Source: JAGDXO01 sp964541025 (GTDB lineage: Archaea; Thermoplasmatota; Thermoplasmata; Thermoplasmatales; GCA-001856825). From it: a DNA stretch of 64,000 nucleotides. The notes below the pieces were generated by a model. The model was given only the letters and a program-made list of their open reading frames with translations. It did no database searches and was not told the DNA's origin. A program made the translations under genes and the position numbers. The DNA is taken from NCBI GenBank assembly GCA_964541025.1, contig CAZIOW010000001.1, positions 1-64,000 on the forward strand, given 5' to 3'. Numbering within the stretch: position 1 is the first letter of the stretch; every line of letters begins with the position of its first letter. This document shows, one piece after another, positions 23,828-33,595 of this stretch.

Positions 23828-25645
23828 ATGACAAATAAGACCAATCCTCTCATCACAAAAATACGAAATTACATAAATTCAACATATATGGGCAAGTGGG
23901 CTTTAGTAGGAATTTTAATAGGAATTGTTGCAGGTCTTGGTGCAACGATATTCTATTTCTCCATCCAATATGTCACAAATTATATGTTAGGGGGAATTAC
24001 CGGCTTCATACCTCCAAATCCTGCTGGTGATTTACCGGTTATAACAAAATTGAATCCAAGATATTTTTTAATTCCATTGTCCACAACGGTTGGTGGTTTG
24101 ATTGCAGGGTTAATAATATTTTTCTTTGCACCAGAAGCTGAAGGCCACGGCACGGATGCCGCTATAGATGCATTTCACAATAAGAATGGAATCATAAGGA
24201 AGAGGGTGCCTCTTGTCAAAATGGTTGCCTCTGCAATAACGATAGGCTCAGGGGGGAGTGCCGGAAGGGAAGGGCCAACAGCACAGATTGCCGCAGGGTT
24301 CGGTTCACTAGTCGGGTCTATACTTGGTCTTTCAGCCAAGGACAGAAGGATTGCGGTTGCAACAGGAATAGGCGCAGGAATAGGCGCCATATTCAAATCA
24401 CCTTTCGGGGGAGCGATACTCAGCGCAGAAATTCTGTACAGTGCAGGGGATATGGAGGTTGAAGCACTTATACCATCATTTATAGCATCCCCCCTTGGTT
24501 ATGTAATATTTGCTTCATTCACTAATTATGAACCAATATTTGGCAATTCATTCATATACAGCTTCAATCATCCATTTAATTTGATAATATTCGCCCTTCT
24601 TGGACTGGTGGCGGGACTTGTTGGAAAATTTTATACAACAACATTTTACTGGGTCAGGGACAGATTTTCCAAGTTAAAAATACCAAAATATACCAAACCT
24701 GCGCTCGGTGGGTTCATAATGGGTATAATAGCAATCTTCTTTCCAGAAGTCACCGGGATGGGTTACGGATACCTGCAATTTCTAATTGATGGAAAATTAT
24801 CACTCATCCAGAGTCAGTATATCGCAATGCCCCTCGTGCTGACAATACTTATGATTATAATGGCTAAAATAATATCAACTTCCTTGACCATAGGATCTGG
24901 AGGTAGCGGAGGCGTTTTTGCTCCTTCGTTGGTCATAGGGGGATTTCTTGGTGCTTTGTTATGGATAATGGTTCATTATGTCTCACCCAATCTACCTCTG
25001 GAACTCGCTCCAATGGTGATCATAGGAATGATGGCTTTATTCGCAGGTGTTGGGAGAGTCCCAATAGCAGTAATACTAATGGTTAGTGAAATGACAGGTT
25101 CAATATCAGTCATAATACCATCCATGGTTGCTGTTGTAATTTCATACTATGTGGTAGGTCCAAAATATACAATATATAAGAGCCAGTTAAGGACCAGGGC
25201 AGACTCTCCAGCCCATAGAGGTGAGTACAGTATTCCCTTACTTGACAGGATAAAGGTCAGAGAAGCAATGACTACAAATCCGGTAAGTATATCATCATCT
25301 GAAAATATTTATGAGGCTTTATCCGTAATAAGCAAGAATGGGTTCAAGGCTCTTCCAGTGATGAGAGATAATGAATTGATAGGCATAGTCACCAAGAGTG
25401 ACCTGATGAATGTGCCCATAGAGTCATATAGGATAACTCCAATCTCAAAGGTTATGACAAAAAATGTAATCACTACTACCCCTGATGAAAATCTCCACCA
25501 GGTTCTCAAAAAAATGTCTCTGAATCAGGTAGGAAGATTGCCAGTGGTAGATGAGTCAGGCGCTCTTGTAGGTATAATAACCAGAAGCGATCTCTATAGA
25601 TCATATGAAAAATACTCTGGAGTCCTTGAAAATCTGGAAAATTAA
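23828..25645 (+). CDS. ClC-type chloride/proton antiporter with two CBS domains
   Basis: A 605-residue ClC protein. The selectivity motifs are GSGGSAGREGP (with the gating Glu of antiporters, near residue 145) and GSGGSGGVFAPS (near 357). The first motif region reads EGHGTDA where many ClCs have GSGIP, as in a subset of prokaryotic members. Two CBS domains at about 478-530 and 540-598 (MTTNPVSISSS; MTKNVITTTPDE) would bind adenine nucleotides and regulate transport. In acidophiles such antiporters may help in acid resistance, which is inference. Upstream TATA-like AT runs are present; it stands alone before the moa genes. Confidence 0.93.
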   Translation: MTNKTNPLITKIRNYINSTYMGKWALVGILIGIVAGLGATIFYFSIQYVTNYMLGGITGFIPPNPAGDLPVITKLNPRYFLIPLSTTVGGLIAGLIIFFFAPEAEGHGTDAAIDAFHNKNGIIRKRVPLVKMVASAITIGSGGSAGREGPTAQIAAGFGSLVGSILGLSAKDRRIAVATGIGAGIGAIFKSPFGGAILSAEILYSAGDMEVEALIPSFIASPLGYVIFASFTNYEPIFGNSFIYSFNHPFNLIIFALLGLVAGLVGKFYTTTFYWVRDRFSKLKIPKYTKPALGGFIMGIIAIFFPEVTGMGYGYLQFLIDGKLSLIQSQYIAMPLVLTILMIIMAKIISTSLTIGSGGSGGVFAPSLVIGGFLGALLWIMVHYVSPNLPLELAPMVIIGMMALFAGVGRVPIAVILMVSEMTGSISVIIPSMVAVVISYYVVGPKYTIYKSQLRTRADSPAHRGEYSIPLLDRIKVREAMTTNPVSISSSENIYEALSVISKNGFKALPVMRDNELIGIVTKSDLMNVPIESYRITPISKVMTKNVITTTPDENLHQVLKKMSLNQVGRLPVVDESGALVGIITRSDLYRSYEKYSGVLENLEN

Positions 25646-25672
25646 TTAATATCAATTTAACTATACTAAACT

Positions 25673-26110
25673 ATGATTGATATAAGTGAGAAGGAGGATA
25701 CGCAGAGAGTAGCGACAGCATATGGAGAAATTGTACTTAAAAAAGACACTCTAATAGCCATAGAGGAGAAAACGGTTAAGAAGGGAGATGTTATAGAAGT
25801 CTCAAAAATAAGCGGAATAAGCGCTGCAAAATCAACATTTTTAAATATACCTCATTGTCACCCTATCCCTATAAGTTACGTCGATCCTACGATAGAATTG
25901 AAAAAGGACAGAATAGCGGTGAAATGCACAGTCAAGGCTTTTTACAAGACGGGAGTTGAGATGGAAGCTCTGTCCTGTGCAACCTCAATGCTTTTGACAA
26001 TATGGGACATGGTAAAATATCTCGAAAAGGACAGCGATGGAAACTATAGGGACACGAGAATAACAAATATAAAGGTCATAGAGAAATGGAAGGGAAAAAA
26101 TGGTGCATAA
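25673..26110 (+). CDS. moaC: Cyclic pyranopterin monophosphate synthase
   Basis: MoaC closes the cyclic pyranopterin phosphate ring in the first stage of molybdopterin synthesis, together with MoaA (absent here). The 145-residue protein has the KGDVIEVSKISGISAAK motif, the HCHPIPI catalytic-pocket motif (NIPHCHPIPISY), and GVEMEALSCATSMLLTIWDMVKYLEKD with the conserved Glu, Asp and Lys. It overlaps moaB by 11 bp. The start ATG at 25673 lacks a ribosome binding site and is probably leaderless. Confidence 0.97.
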   Translation: MIDISEKEDTQRVATAYGEIVLKKDTLIAIEEKTVKKGDVIEVSKISGISAAKSTFLNIPHCHPIPISYVDPTIELKKDRIAVKCTVKAFYKTGVEMEALSCATSMLLTIWDMVKYLEKDSDGNYRDTRITNIKVIEKWKGKNGA

Positions 26111-26573
26111 AGACGAAAGAAGATACGACCTTAGTATACTTATAATCACAGTATCATCAACAAGAACTATTGAGAATGATGAAACTGGAAAGAAACTGGA
26201 AAATTTCTTTGAAAAGGAGGGATACAAAGTTTCAAGAAGAATCTGTGTTGACAGTCAGTCGGAAATACTCAAATCAATTTTATGTAACTATGATAACGAT
26301 GTATTCATCTTAAATGGGGGAACAGGTGCCAGCAGATTGGATTTAACTGTTCAGACAATTGAGAAGATAGCTGAAAAGGAGATCAGGGGATTTGGTGAAA
26401 TGTTCAGGGCCAGGTCAGGTGGGATTCTACCATACATTTCAAACGCATCTCTCTTCATAAGGGAAAGGAAACAAATATTCTGCATTCCAGGGTCGCCAGA
26501 GGCCGCAGAACTAGCCTATGAAATTGTGTCTGGTATGATGAATCATCTGTACACTGAGCTTAATAAAGAATGA
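26100..26573 (+). CDS. moaB: MoaB/MogA-type molybdopterin adenylyltransferase
   Basis: A 157-residue MoCF-fold protein that in archaea adenylylates molybdopterin before metal insertion. ILNGGTGASRLDLTVQTIEKI is the substrate-binding loop (GGTG with Asp), and FGEMFRARSGGILPYISNAS and CIPGSPEAAELA are the remaining signatures. It overlaps moaC by 11 bp and ends 7 bp before the convergent moeA-type gene. Confidence 0.95.
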   Translation: MVHKDERRYDLSILIITVSSTRTIENDETGKKLENFFEKEGYKVSRRICVDSQSEILKSILCNYDNDVFILNGGTGASRLDLTVQTIEKIAEKEIRGFGEMFRARSGGILPYISNASLFIRERKQIFCIPGSPEAAELAYEIVSGMMNHLYTELNKE

Positions 26574-26580
26574 TAGAAAA

Positions 26581-28473
26581 TCAAACCAATCTCTCTCCAA
26601 TATCTTCCTCTATTATATAGCCAGGAAAATTATTTTTAATTTCCTTAGTCTTTTTGAGGTTTTCAATGAATATTCTCCCCTGCTCTGAATCGTAAAAATT
26701 CTTAGACATCAAAATATCGTAATTCTCATCCCTGACTTTGTGAAATCTGAGATTCAATACTGATGCATAATACTTTATTGATATTCCAGCGTCAGCCCTT
26801 CCCTGTTTGACAGCCCTTGAAACAGCTCCATGACTCTTTGCCTCCCAGAAATACCCCCTGATTTTCTCTTTCTGAAAGTTATCTCCGAGTTCTTCTTTCA
26901 TTAGATCATCTATCAGAACCCTTGTGCCAGAACCCCTATTTCTGTTTACGAAAAGAAGGTTTCCATCAACTATTTCTCTGAAGGAATTTATACCTTCTAA
27001 AGAAACGAACCCCTGTTCCCTGGAGAATCCTCTCACAAGAACGGACTTCTTTCTCATAGCATCGTCCATCACAAATTTATTGTATGCCCCGTCCTTCATA
27101 AGATGTATTCCCCCCAAGTCAGATTCTCCAATCCTCATTGCTTCCACAGCTCCCAGAGAACCTGCATTTATTATAGCTGGCTGTGAGAATGTGTTGAACA
27201 GGACCCTTTCCAGAAGAGGGTCATTGCTTCCTATGCAAAGGACATCCTTTTCCCTTTTCTTAAGAGGGAAGAAATCTACTTCTTCATTTTCATCATAGAA
27301 ATTCTTGTCCTTTGATAGTATAATTATACCGTCTGAATAAGCCATCCGGCTTATTGATCCGGAATCCCCGAAAATCGGGTACACCCTGTTATTCCTGCTG
27401 ATTATTCCAGGCAATAAATGATCCTTCCCTTTCTCACCATTTATCCTGAAAGGTATCCTCATTTTCTGCACACTGGAATTTTTTACACCATAAGCCTCTG
27501 CAATTCCTGGGATAACTATATAATTGAGCACTGCTGCCGAAGAGAGGGGGAAACCGGGCATTCCTATGAATAATGATCCATTAACTCTAGCTAGGAATGT
27601 AGGCTTCCCGGGCTTTATGGAAATTCCATGGAATAGCATCTCCCCATTCAAAGAATCAACAACCTCATATAGCATATCGTGGAAACCAGCGGAGGTCGAA
27701 CCAGATGACATTAAGACATCATATTTCCTGACAAGTGATTCCACAGTTTTAATCGCAAGGTCCTTATCATCCTTAACTACACCTATGAATTCTGCATCCA
27801 CCAGCCCAGTGTTATTAAGGGCAGAAATAAAATACGGTGAATTAATATCATAGATCTCCCCATCATTCAAAGGTTCACCCGCTTCCCTTATTTCATTTCC
27901 GCTTGAGAATATGGCCATTCTTATCTTTCTATACACCTCTACATCATATCTTCCAGCAGCTGAAAGCAGCGCTACCATCTCAGGATCAACAATGGTTCCG
28001 GGATGCGCAAGAACCTCTCCGAACGAGAAATCAGATCCCGCATGAGAGATGTTTTCACCAGGGGAAACAGACCTGTAAAATTTTACCAGATCGCCCTCCC
28101 TGGATGTATTTTCAATCATCGCAACTGAATCTGCTCCTCTAGGCAATACGGCTCCAGTAGGTATGTACAATGCTTCACCAGGAAATATTTCAGTATCACT
28201 GCTTTTTCCAATCTCTATTTCCCCTTTGAGTTTAAGAGTGACAGGGTTGTCTTCTTCGGCACCTTCAAGAGAACGGTGTATGACAGCATACCCATCAACC
28301 TCCGATCTATCAAATGGAGGTATATCTATTTCAGAGGCTATCTCTTCTGAAATAACCTGATTAAGGGCATATTTTAGTGGTACTCTGACAGAGGTAATTC
28401 TTTCACGTAAAAGTGAGGATAGTATGTATCTAGCGTCTTCGGCTGTAACAAGCCTGTGGAAAATTTTTGTCAT
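26581..28473 (-). CDS. moeA: MoeA fused to a periplasmic-binding-protein-like domain
   Basis: Residues 1 to about 405 are MoeA, which inserts molybdate or tungstate into adenylylated molybdopterin: PPFDRSEVDGYAV, IPTGAVLPRGADSVAMIE, SSGNEI and SSGSTSAGFHDML are conserved loops. Residues of about 415-625 form a type 2 solute-binding fold (COG1910) with AGSLGAVEAMRIGESDLGG, NRGSGTRVLID and ADAGISIKYYA motifs. This fusion is common in archaea and may sense or hold the oxyanion. The second, unfused MoeA is encoded 1 bp upstream. GGTGGTGAT precedes the ATG. Confidence 0.93.
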   Translation of the reverse strand: MTKIFHRLVTAEDARYILSSLLRERITSVRVPLKYALNQVISEEIASEIDIPPFDRSEVDGYAVIHRSLEGAEEDNPVTLKLKGEIEIGKSSDTEIFPGEALYIPTGAVLPRGADSVAMIENTSREGDLVKFYRSVSPGENISHAGSDFSFGEVLAHPGTIVDPEMVALLSAAGRYDVEVYRKIRMAIFSSGNEIREAGEPLNDGEIYDINSPYFISALNNTGLVDAEFIGVVKDDKDLAIKTVESLVRKYDVLMSSGSTSAGFHDMLYEVVDSLNGEMLFHGISIKPGKPTFLARVNGSLFIGMPGFPLSSAAVLNYIVIPGIAEAYGVKNSSVQKMRIPFRINGEKGKDHLLPGIISRNNRVYPIFGDSGSISRMAYSDGIIILSKDKNFYDENEEVDFFPLKKREKDVLCIGSNDPLLERVLFNTFSQPAIINAGSLGAVEAMRIGESDLGGIHLMKDGAYNKFVMDDAMRKKSVLVRGFSREQGFVSLEGINSFREIVDGNLLFVNRNRGSGTRVLIDDLMKEELGDNFQKEKIRGYFWEAKSHGAVSRAVKQGRADAGISIKYYASVLNLRFHKVRDENYDILMSKNFYDSEQGRIFIENLKKTKEIKNNFPGYIIEEDIGERLV

Positions 28474-28474
28474 A

Positions 28475-29668
28475 TCACCACCTCAGAAGCTGCACTCTGA
28501 CAATATCCCCTTCCTGATAACCCTCAGTGTTCTCATCTATTTCCAGGATACCATCAGCATCTATGATGGAATAAATAACTCCGGAACCTGTGACTCTTAC
28601 AGGAATGACTGTTGGCGGATCATGACTCATATCAATTTTAACCCTAACAAAGCTTCTGAATCCCAGCGTGTTGACAATGGATCTATAAAGTTTTCCTTCC
28701 AGGTAATTTTTTCTTGTCATTTGAATTCCCGTCCAATGGGAAACTGTGGGCAACAAAATATTTTCAGCAGCTATAAGAGCAGCAACCGGAAGTCCTGAAA
28801 AAACGAATATTGGTTTTCCTCTGTAAATATAGAGTCCAGTTGTTCTTGCGGGTCTTATTCTGATCCCATGGAAAATTTTTATTGCATTTTTTTCAAGAAA
28901 ATATGTGAGAATGTCTCTGTCACTAGGACCTGTCCCGCCTGTTAAAATGAGAATGTCATCACTTTCTTGTTCAATTCTTTTCTTGATATCATACTCATCG
29001 TCTCCAACAGTTCCAAGACATTCAGCTTCCAGACCATTCCATTCAAGATATTTTTTCAGGAAAGGCTGTGTGGAATTAACCACTTTTCCGCTTACAATTT
29101 CATCTCCCGTTGAAATAATTCCTATTCTGAAGTCATAAATATCAATCTCCTTCATTCCAACTTCAAGAAAAGCAACAAGATGCGGTGGAGTTATCCTCTC
29201 CCCCTTTTTTATCAGAGAATATCCACTTTCAATATCTTCACCTTTCCTGCTAACATTTTGATATTTTCTAACGGGTACGAATACTTTCACTTCATCTGAC
29301 ATCATTTCTGTATCTTCCATCATGACAACAGAGTCAGTACCTTCAGGCATTTTTCCGCCTGTGTATATCTTAACTGCCTCCCCCTCTCTAACAATTCCAT
29401 CAAAATCCCTGTCAGGTGAGGAATCTCCTACTATCCTAAAGTATGCGGGGTTGGTTTTGGATGATGATATGGTACTTTTTGATGATAATGCATAACCATC
29501 GACTGCACTTCTTGAATATTTTGGGAAATCATCCGGCGAAAGAATTTCGTTGTAGGAGAAGAAACCAACAGAATCCTTAACAGGTATCGATTTCTTCTTT
29601 GGGATAAAGGAAAATTTCTGGGCGTTGGTTAGAGCCTCTGACAATGAAGAATAACTTTTGAATTCCAT
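28475..29668 (-). CDS. moeA: Molybdopterin molybdenumtransferase, second copy
   Basis: A MoeA of about 397 residues without extra domain. Motifs are FPKYSRSAVDGYAL, IYTGGKMPEGTDSVVMME, ISTGDEIV and LTGGTGPSDRDIL. Archaea often carry two MoeA paralogs, thought to separate molybdenum and tungsten use. I prefer ATG 29668 (MEFKSYSSL), which starts at the family's usual first helix and is preceded at about 25 bp by a TATA-like ATTTTAAA. The in-frame ATG at 29704 would add 12 residues. It is cotranscribed with the fused paralog. Confidence 0.92.
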   Translation of the reverse strand: MEFKSYSSLSEALTNAQKFSFIPKKKSIPVKDSVGFFSYNEILSPDDFPKYSRSAVDGYALSSKSTISSSKTNPAYFRIVGDSSPDRDFDGIVREGEAVKIYTGGKMPEGTDSVVMMEDTEMMSDEVKVFVPVRKYQNVSRKGEDIESGYSLIKKGERITPPHLVAFLEVGMKEIDIYDFRIGIISTGDEIVSGKVVNSTQPFLKKYLEWNGLEAECLGTVGDDEYDIKKRIEQESDDILILTGGTGPSDRDILTYFLEKNAIKIFHGIRIRPARTTGLYIYRGKPIFVFSGLPVAALIAAENILLPTVSHWTGIQMTRKNYLEGKLYRSIVNTLGFRSFVRVKIDMSHDPPTVIPVRVTGSGVIYSIIDADGILEIDENTEGYQEGDIVRVQLLRW

Positions 29669-29750
29669 GAGCAATGATAACAAATTAGGTTTAAAATTAT
29701 TCATTCCCCGAAGCTAAAAATCAGTTCAATGATCCTTGAAATTAGAAATA

Positions 29751-30641
29751 TCAATAAGGGATCTCTTCAAGAGCTTCATCGAGAATTATTCTCCTTCCGC
29801 TCACTTTTCCGTGAAATCTTATGAAAACGTAGTTTCCATCAATATTTACTTTTAACAGCTGGAAACCATCGTTTGAGAAAACTTGGTAATCATATCCTTT
29901 GTATTCGTCGAATTTTATTCTTTCTTCTGATATTCTGTAATACTTACCATTATGATTTATTATTCTGGTGTAATCAAGAAGGGAAAGAGTCCTGTAATGT
30001 ACAATTTCATCAAGGGAATGCGTGAACTCTACAATTTTTCCCTCATCCAGAGTGACAAGAGTTGAGAAACCAAGGTCAAGATCTCTTGGATTATGTGTTA
30101 CGTATATGTATTCAAATCCATACTTTCTTGAAAGGTCATCGATAAGAGATAATGAATTAAGCCTGGAAATTTCATCCTGCATTGAAAAAGGCTCATCCAT
30201 CAGGATCAGTGAGGGCAACGAAACTAAAGCTCTTGCAACTGCCACCCTCTGTGCCTCCCCCTGAGAAAGTTCCCACGTTCTCCTTTTAAGCAGTTCTCTT
30301 ATTCCCAGGGAATCAATCACTTCTTCAGCTATATCCTCATTTCCTCTACCATACCTTATTGATACTGTGACATTTTTCATTACGTTCATATTCGGAAAAA
30401 GATCAAGCTCCTGTGGTATAAGAGCAATGTTCCTCATCTCAGGCGGAAGTTTTGTGATATCTTCCCCGTTCTTGAGAATAGTTCCATCATGTAACTGCAA
30501 GCCAGCTATGCATAGTAAAAGTGTGCTCTTTCCGGAACCATTTCTCCCGAAGATGAATGAATTCCTCCCGGTTATTTCAAGGTATGGAATGGATAGTGTA
30601 AAATTTCCCCTCTTTGCCCTCATACCCTCAATTCTAAGCAT
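29751..30641 (-). CDS. wtpC: Molybdate/tungstate ABC transporter, ATP-binding subunit
   Basis: A 296-residue ABC ATPase: Walker A FGRNGSGKSTLL near residues 33-44, Q-loop (IALIPQELDLF), signature LSQGEAQRVAVARAL, Walker B LILMDEPF and switch His (VTHNP). The region after 210 is an extra domain unlike the usual TOBE/molbindin. The substrate call rests on linkage to the moa/moe genes and to the binding protein two genes upstream. It overlaps the permease gene by 8 bp. The symbol is assigned by context. Confidence 0.85.
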   Translation of the reverse strand: MLRIEGMRAKRGNFTLSIPYLEITGRNSFIFGRNGSGKSTLLLCIAGLQLHDGTILKNGEDITKLPPEMRNIALIPQELDLFPNMNVMKNVTVSIRYGRGNEDIAEEVIDSLGIRELLKRRTWELSQGEAQRVAVARALVSLPSLILMDEPFSMQDEISRLNSLSLIDDLSRKYGFEYIYVTHNPRDLDLGFSTLVTLDEGKIVEFTHSLDEIVHYRTLSLLDYTRIINHNGKYYRISEERIKFDEYKGYDYQVFSNDGFQLLKVNIDGNYVFIRFHGKVSGRRIILDEALEEIPY

Positions 30642-31431
30642 ATTCTCCCCTCTCTAGAATTTTCATTACTAGAAGAATTATCACTCCGGTAAGTATCAGG
30701 ATTGAGCTCGAAGCGACTGCAAGAGGCAAACCAGTTCCTATGAACTGCGAGTATATGAAAACGCCGGCAAGATGGATGAAACCAGGAAATATGTAGTATG
30801 CCACTATTAGAATTGATCCGACTTCTGATATGCTCCTTGCCCAGCTGAGGATCATCCCTCTGACAACCGCTTTTTTCATAAGGGGAAGTGAAATTGAAAA
30901 ATAGCTTTGCCAGGGCTTCATACCAAGTGTCCTTCCCACTGCTTCAAATTTCATGGTATCTCTCATGTAGCTGACCTGAATTGTTCTTATGGTATAGGTT
31001 GAGGAGAGAAAGAATAATGTTACAATCACGGCAAAAAAAGTATCATCGAATACATAATTTGGATATAACTCTGAAATAAGGTGGCCAAGGGGCATAGTAG
31101 GCTCAAATGTGATGAGCATCATTATGCCGACTACCGTGTGGGGTATCATTATTGGAAGTTCAATCAGGCTGTCCAGTGCCTTGGCTGTTCTGCTTGTGTT
31201 TCTTGATATGAAATATACATATGGAATAGCAAATCCCGCAGATAAAAGTGCAACTACAAATGCCAGGCCATATGTGTAGTAAAGGCTGGTCCATATCCCT
31301 GTTGAAGAATCTTCAATAATGTAAGAAAAACTTTGGAAAGTTATTACCCTTACGATGGGAATAAGCAAAAATATAATGTAGACTAGGAAAAAAGGAAGAA
31401 AAAGATAATAGAGATATTCGCGTCTCTTCAT
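30634..31431 (-). CDS. wtpB: Molybdate/tungstate ABC transporter, permease
   Basis: A 265-residue permease with six predicted membrane helices. The EAA loop lies near residues 175-195 (EAVGRTLGMKPWQSYFSISLPLM, cited as the coupling-helix motif). IMIPHTVVGIMML is typical of ModB/WtpB/CysW permeases. It overlaps the binding-protein gene by 4 bp and the ATPase gene by 8 bp, so the three are one transcript. Confidence 0.9.
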   Translation of the reverse strand: MKRREYLYYLFLPFFLVYIIFLLIPIVRVITFQSFSYIIEDSSTGIWTSLYYTYGLAFVVALLSAGFAIPYVYFISRNTSRTAKALDSLIELPIMIPHTVVGIMMLITFEPTMPLGHLISELYPNYVFDDTFFAVIVTLFFLSSTYTIRTIQVSYMRDTMKFEAVGRTLGMKPWQSYFSISLPLMKKAVVRGMILSWARSISEVGSILIVAYYIFPGFIHLAGVFIYSQFIGTGLPLAVASSSILILTGVIILLVMKILERGEYA

Positions 31432-32621
31432 ATCTCCTCATACGAGGATGTTGGAATATATGATGGGACTGGTATTGTTATTCCTGAAAGGAATGAAGGT
31501 CCCTGCCCATACAGATAAGGTGTTGAAATTGGATCAAATTCGCTGCTAGAAAGGTAACTCTGACCCAGTGATGTTATTAGATAATATATGAACTGGCTAG
31601 CTTCTTGCTGGTTCTTTGTATTGACAAGAATCGTGGCAGAATAAAGTATCGGTCCTCCTGGGAAATTTCCTATATTATCGACTGAAGGGCCAGAAGAATT
31701 GACCTCTGTGTAGAATTCCACCATCGATCTGTTTACGCTTCCAAGATTTATCCAGTCTGGAAGCCCATTCCCACCAAGAGAGTTCTTGTAATAATTCAGG
31801 CCCTGATTGATTGCCTGAGACTTGTATGTTAGCGCATAATCGGCAGCACCTGACTGAAGATACCCGTCTAGTCCTATTTCCACTGTAGTCAGCTTTAGAT
31901 CTCCTACCTTCAGTTTATACTGGAATAGCTGATTATAGAGAGCCAGGGAATCGTTAACTGGGTAGTTCCCTCCATAGTTGTCCTTTGCCAGCTGTCCGTT
32001 AGGACCGAACCACTGGTTCCATGCCTTATTGTAAACCATGAACTTTGAGAAATTATTGTTGAATGCATCCCTGACGAATGGATTTGACCAGTTTGTATAG
32101 AGAATGCCTGCTAGTTTTACCATCTCTATAGCCTGGAATCCGCTTGGATCTAGCGAAGCATTTGAGGCTGCCACTATTATGTGTGGTGCACTAATATTTT
32201 CAAACCAGAACTGATTGGAAGGTATATTGTAACTTTTGTTTGTCCATGTTACTGCCATTTCATTTGAGGAGAAGATTACCATCCATTTAGTATAATTTGG
32301 CATTAGTATCTGCGGTATTACTCCTGCGGCTGCTGAGATGAATATATCATAAGGAGTTCCTGCCGTTACCTCCCTTGCTCCTCCCACTGAACCTGAGAAA
32401 GTCATTCCCACCTGAATTCCTGTAAGATTTTCAAAGGTCGGTTTGAAATTATTTCCAAGGGCATATTTCAGGGAACCTGCTGCGAAGACTGAAAGGGGAG
32501 TTGCAGCCTTTGAAGTTTGATGGTTCTGAGTTCCAGCGATTATGTATCCTCCTGCAAACCCAATAATCAGGAAAACTATCACCAAAATTACTATTGGCAC
32601 TATAGATCTTCCTTCCGCCAT
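31428..32621 (-). CDS. wtpA: Molybdate/tungstate ABC transporter, membrane-anchored binding protein
   Basis: A 397-residue extracellular binding protein with an N-terminal membrane anchor (about 9-30) and the ModA/WtpA-type core: LSVFAAGSLKYAL, TFSGSVGGAREVTAGTPYDIFISAAAG and AADYALTYKSQA. The Ser in FSGS and the Tyr/Ala-rich later motif fit oxyanion binding. It is longer than most WtpA proteins (about 340). First gene of the transporter operon; the upstream 50 bp is AT-rich and holds the likely promoter. Tungstate versus molybdate cannot be told apart. Confidence 0.88.
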   Translation of the reverse strand: MAEGRSIVPIVILVIVFLIIGFAGGYIIAGTQNHQTSKAATPLSVFAAGSLKYALGNNFKPTFENLTGIQVGMTFSGSVGGAREVTAGTPYDIFISAAAGVIPQILMPNYTKWMVIFSSNEMAVTWTNKSYNIPSNQFWFENISAPHIIVAASNASLDPSGFQAIEMVKLAGILYTNWSNPFVRDAFNNNFSKFMVYNKAWNQWFGPNGQLAKDNYGGNYPVNDSLALYNQLFQYKLKVGDLKLTTVEIGLDGYLQSGAADYALTYKSQAINQGLNYYKNSLGGNGLPDWINLGSVNRSMVEFYTEVNSSGPSVDNIGNFPGGPILYSATILVNTKNQQEASQFIYYLITSLGQSYLSSSEFDPISTPYLYGQGPSFLSGITIPVPSYIPTSSYEEI

Positions 32622-32671
32622 AACATAGAATATAATAATTAGAGAAAAAAATTTCCATAAAAATAAAAGGA

Positions 32672-33595
32672 TTATTGATTTCCAATTGTTTTGAGGAGGA
32701 TTATCTTCTCTGCATGAAGTCTGTTTTCCGCCTCATCAAAAATTACGCTGTTCCTTGAATCCGCAACCTCATCAGTCACCTCAAGCCCTCTGTGAGCTGG
32801 GAGGCAGTGCATGAAAATGTAATCCTTCTTGGCGTGAGAGACAAGCTTCCCATTGATCTGGAATGCCTTGAATTTCTTCTCCTTTTCTTCTCCCTCTTTC
32901 TCCTGCCCCATTGAAACCCATACATCTGTGTAGATTACGTCAGCGTCTTTAGCTGCCTCTACAGGGTCATTGGTAACAGTTATCGTACACTTGTTCTTCT
33001 TCGCAATGCTCTTCGCTTTATTGACAAAATCATCCATTGGCTCAAATCCCTTTGGTGTTGCAACATAGAAATCAATTCCCAGTAAAGCTGCGCTGAGCAT
33101 GAGGGAGTTGCAAGTATTGTTCCCATCACCTATATAACTCATCTTCAGTCCCCTGAATTTTCCTTTGTGTTCGAGCACTGTCATGAAATCAGCGACCATT
33201 TGCGTGGGATGTTCAAGATCATCCAGTCCATTGATAACTGACACGGTGGAATATTTGGCAAGTTCCTTTACGTTCTTGTTGTCAAAGGCCCTGTAAAGAA
33301 TTCCATCAACCATCCTTGACAGAACTCTAGCCGTATCCGCTACAGTTTCACCTCTACCCATCTGCATATCTCTTGGCGACAGGTAGATTGCGTGACCTCC
33401 CAGCTGGGTCATGGCCGTTTCAAAACTCACTCTCGTTCTTGTAGAAGGTTTCTCGAATATCATTGCAAGCGTTTTCCCAGTCAGGGTATTGTTAATTTCG
33501 CCTTTCTTGAATCTCCTTTTGAGCTCTATGCCTTCTCTTACAAAGTCTTCAAAATCTTTTTCCATGTCTAGTACGGATACTATGTCCCTCTTCAT
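32672..33595 (-). CDS. argF: Ornithine carbamoyltransferase
   Basis: This 307-residue enzyme condenses ornithine and carbamoyl phosphate to citrulline. The carbamoyl phosphate motif is PSTRTRVSFE near residue 50, the HPTQ-type motif is LEHPTQMVADF near 128, and the ornithine-side loop HCLPAHRG near 268 has the Cys that distinguishes OTC from aspartate carbamoyltransferase. It may work in arginine synthesis or in fermentative arginine breakdown. The gene overlaps sucD by 4 bp (ATGA) and is the third gene of the sucC-sucD-argF operon, an unexpected pairing. Confidence 0.95.
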   Translation of the reverse strand: MKRDIVSVLDMEKDFEDFVREGIELKRRFKKGEINNTLTGKTLAMIFEKPSTRTRVSFETAMTQLGGHAIYLSPRDMQMGRGETVADTARVLSRMVDGILYRAFDNKNVKELAKYSTVSVINGLDDLEHPTQMVADFMTVLEHKGKFRGLKMSYIGDGNNTCNSLMLSAALLGIDFYVATPKGFEPMDDFVNKAKSIAKKNKCTITVTNDPVEAAKDADVIYTDVWVSMGQEKEGEEKEKKFKAFQINGKLVSHAKKDYIFMHCLPAHRGLEVTDEVADSRNSVIFDEAENRLHAEKIILLKTIGNQ

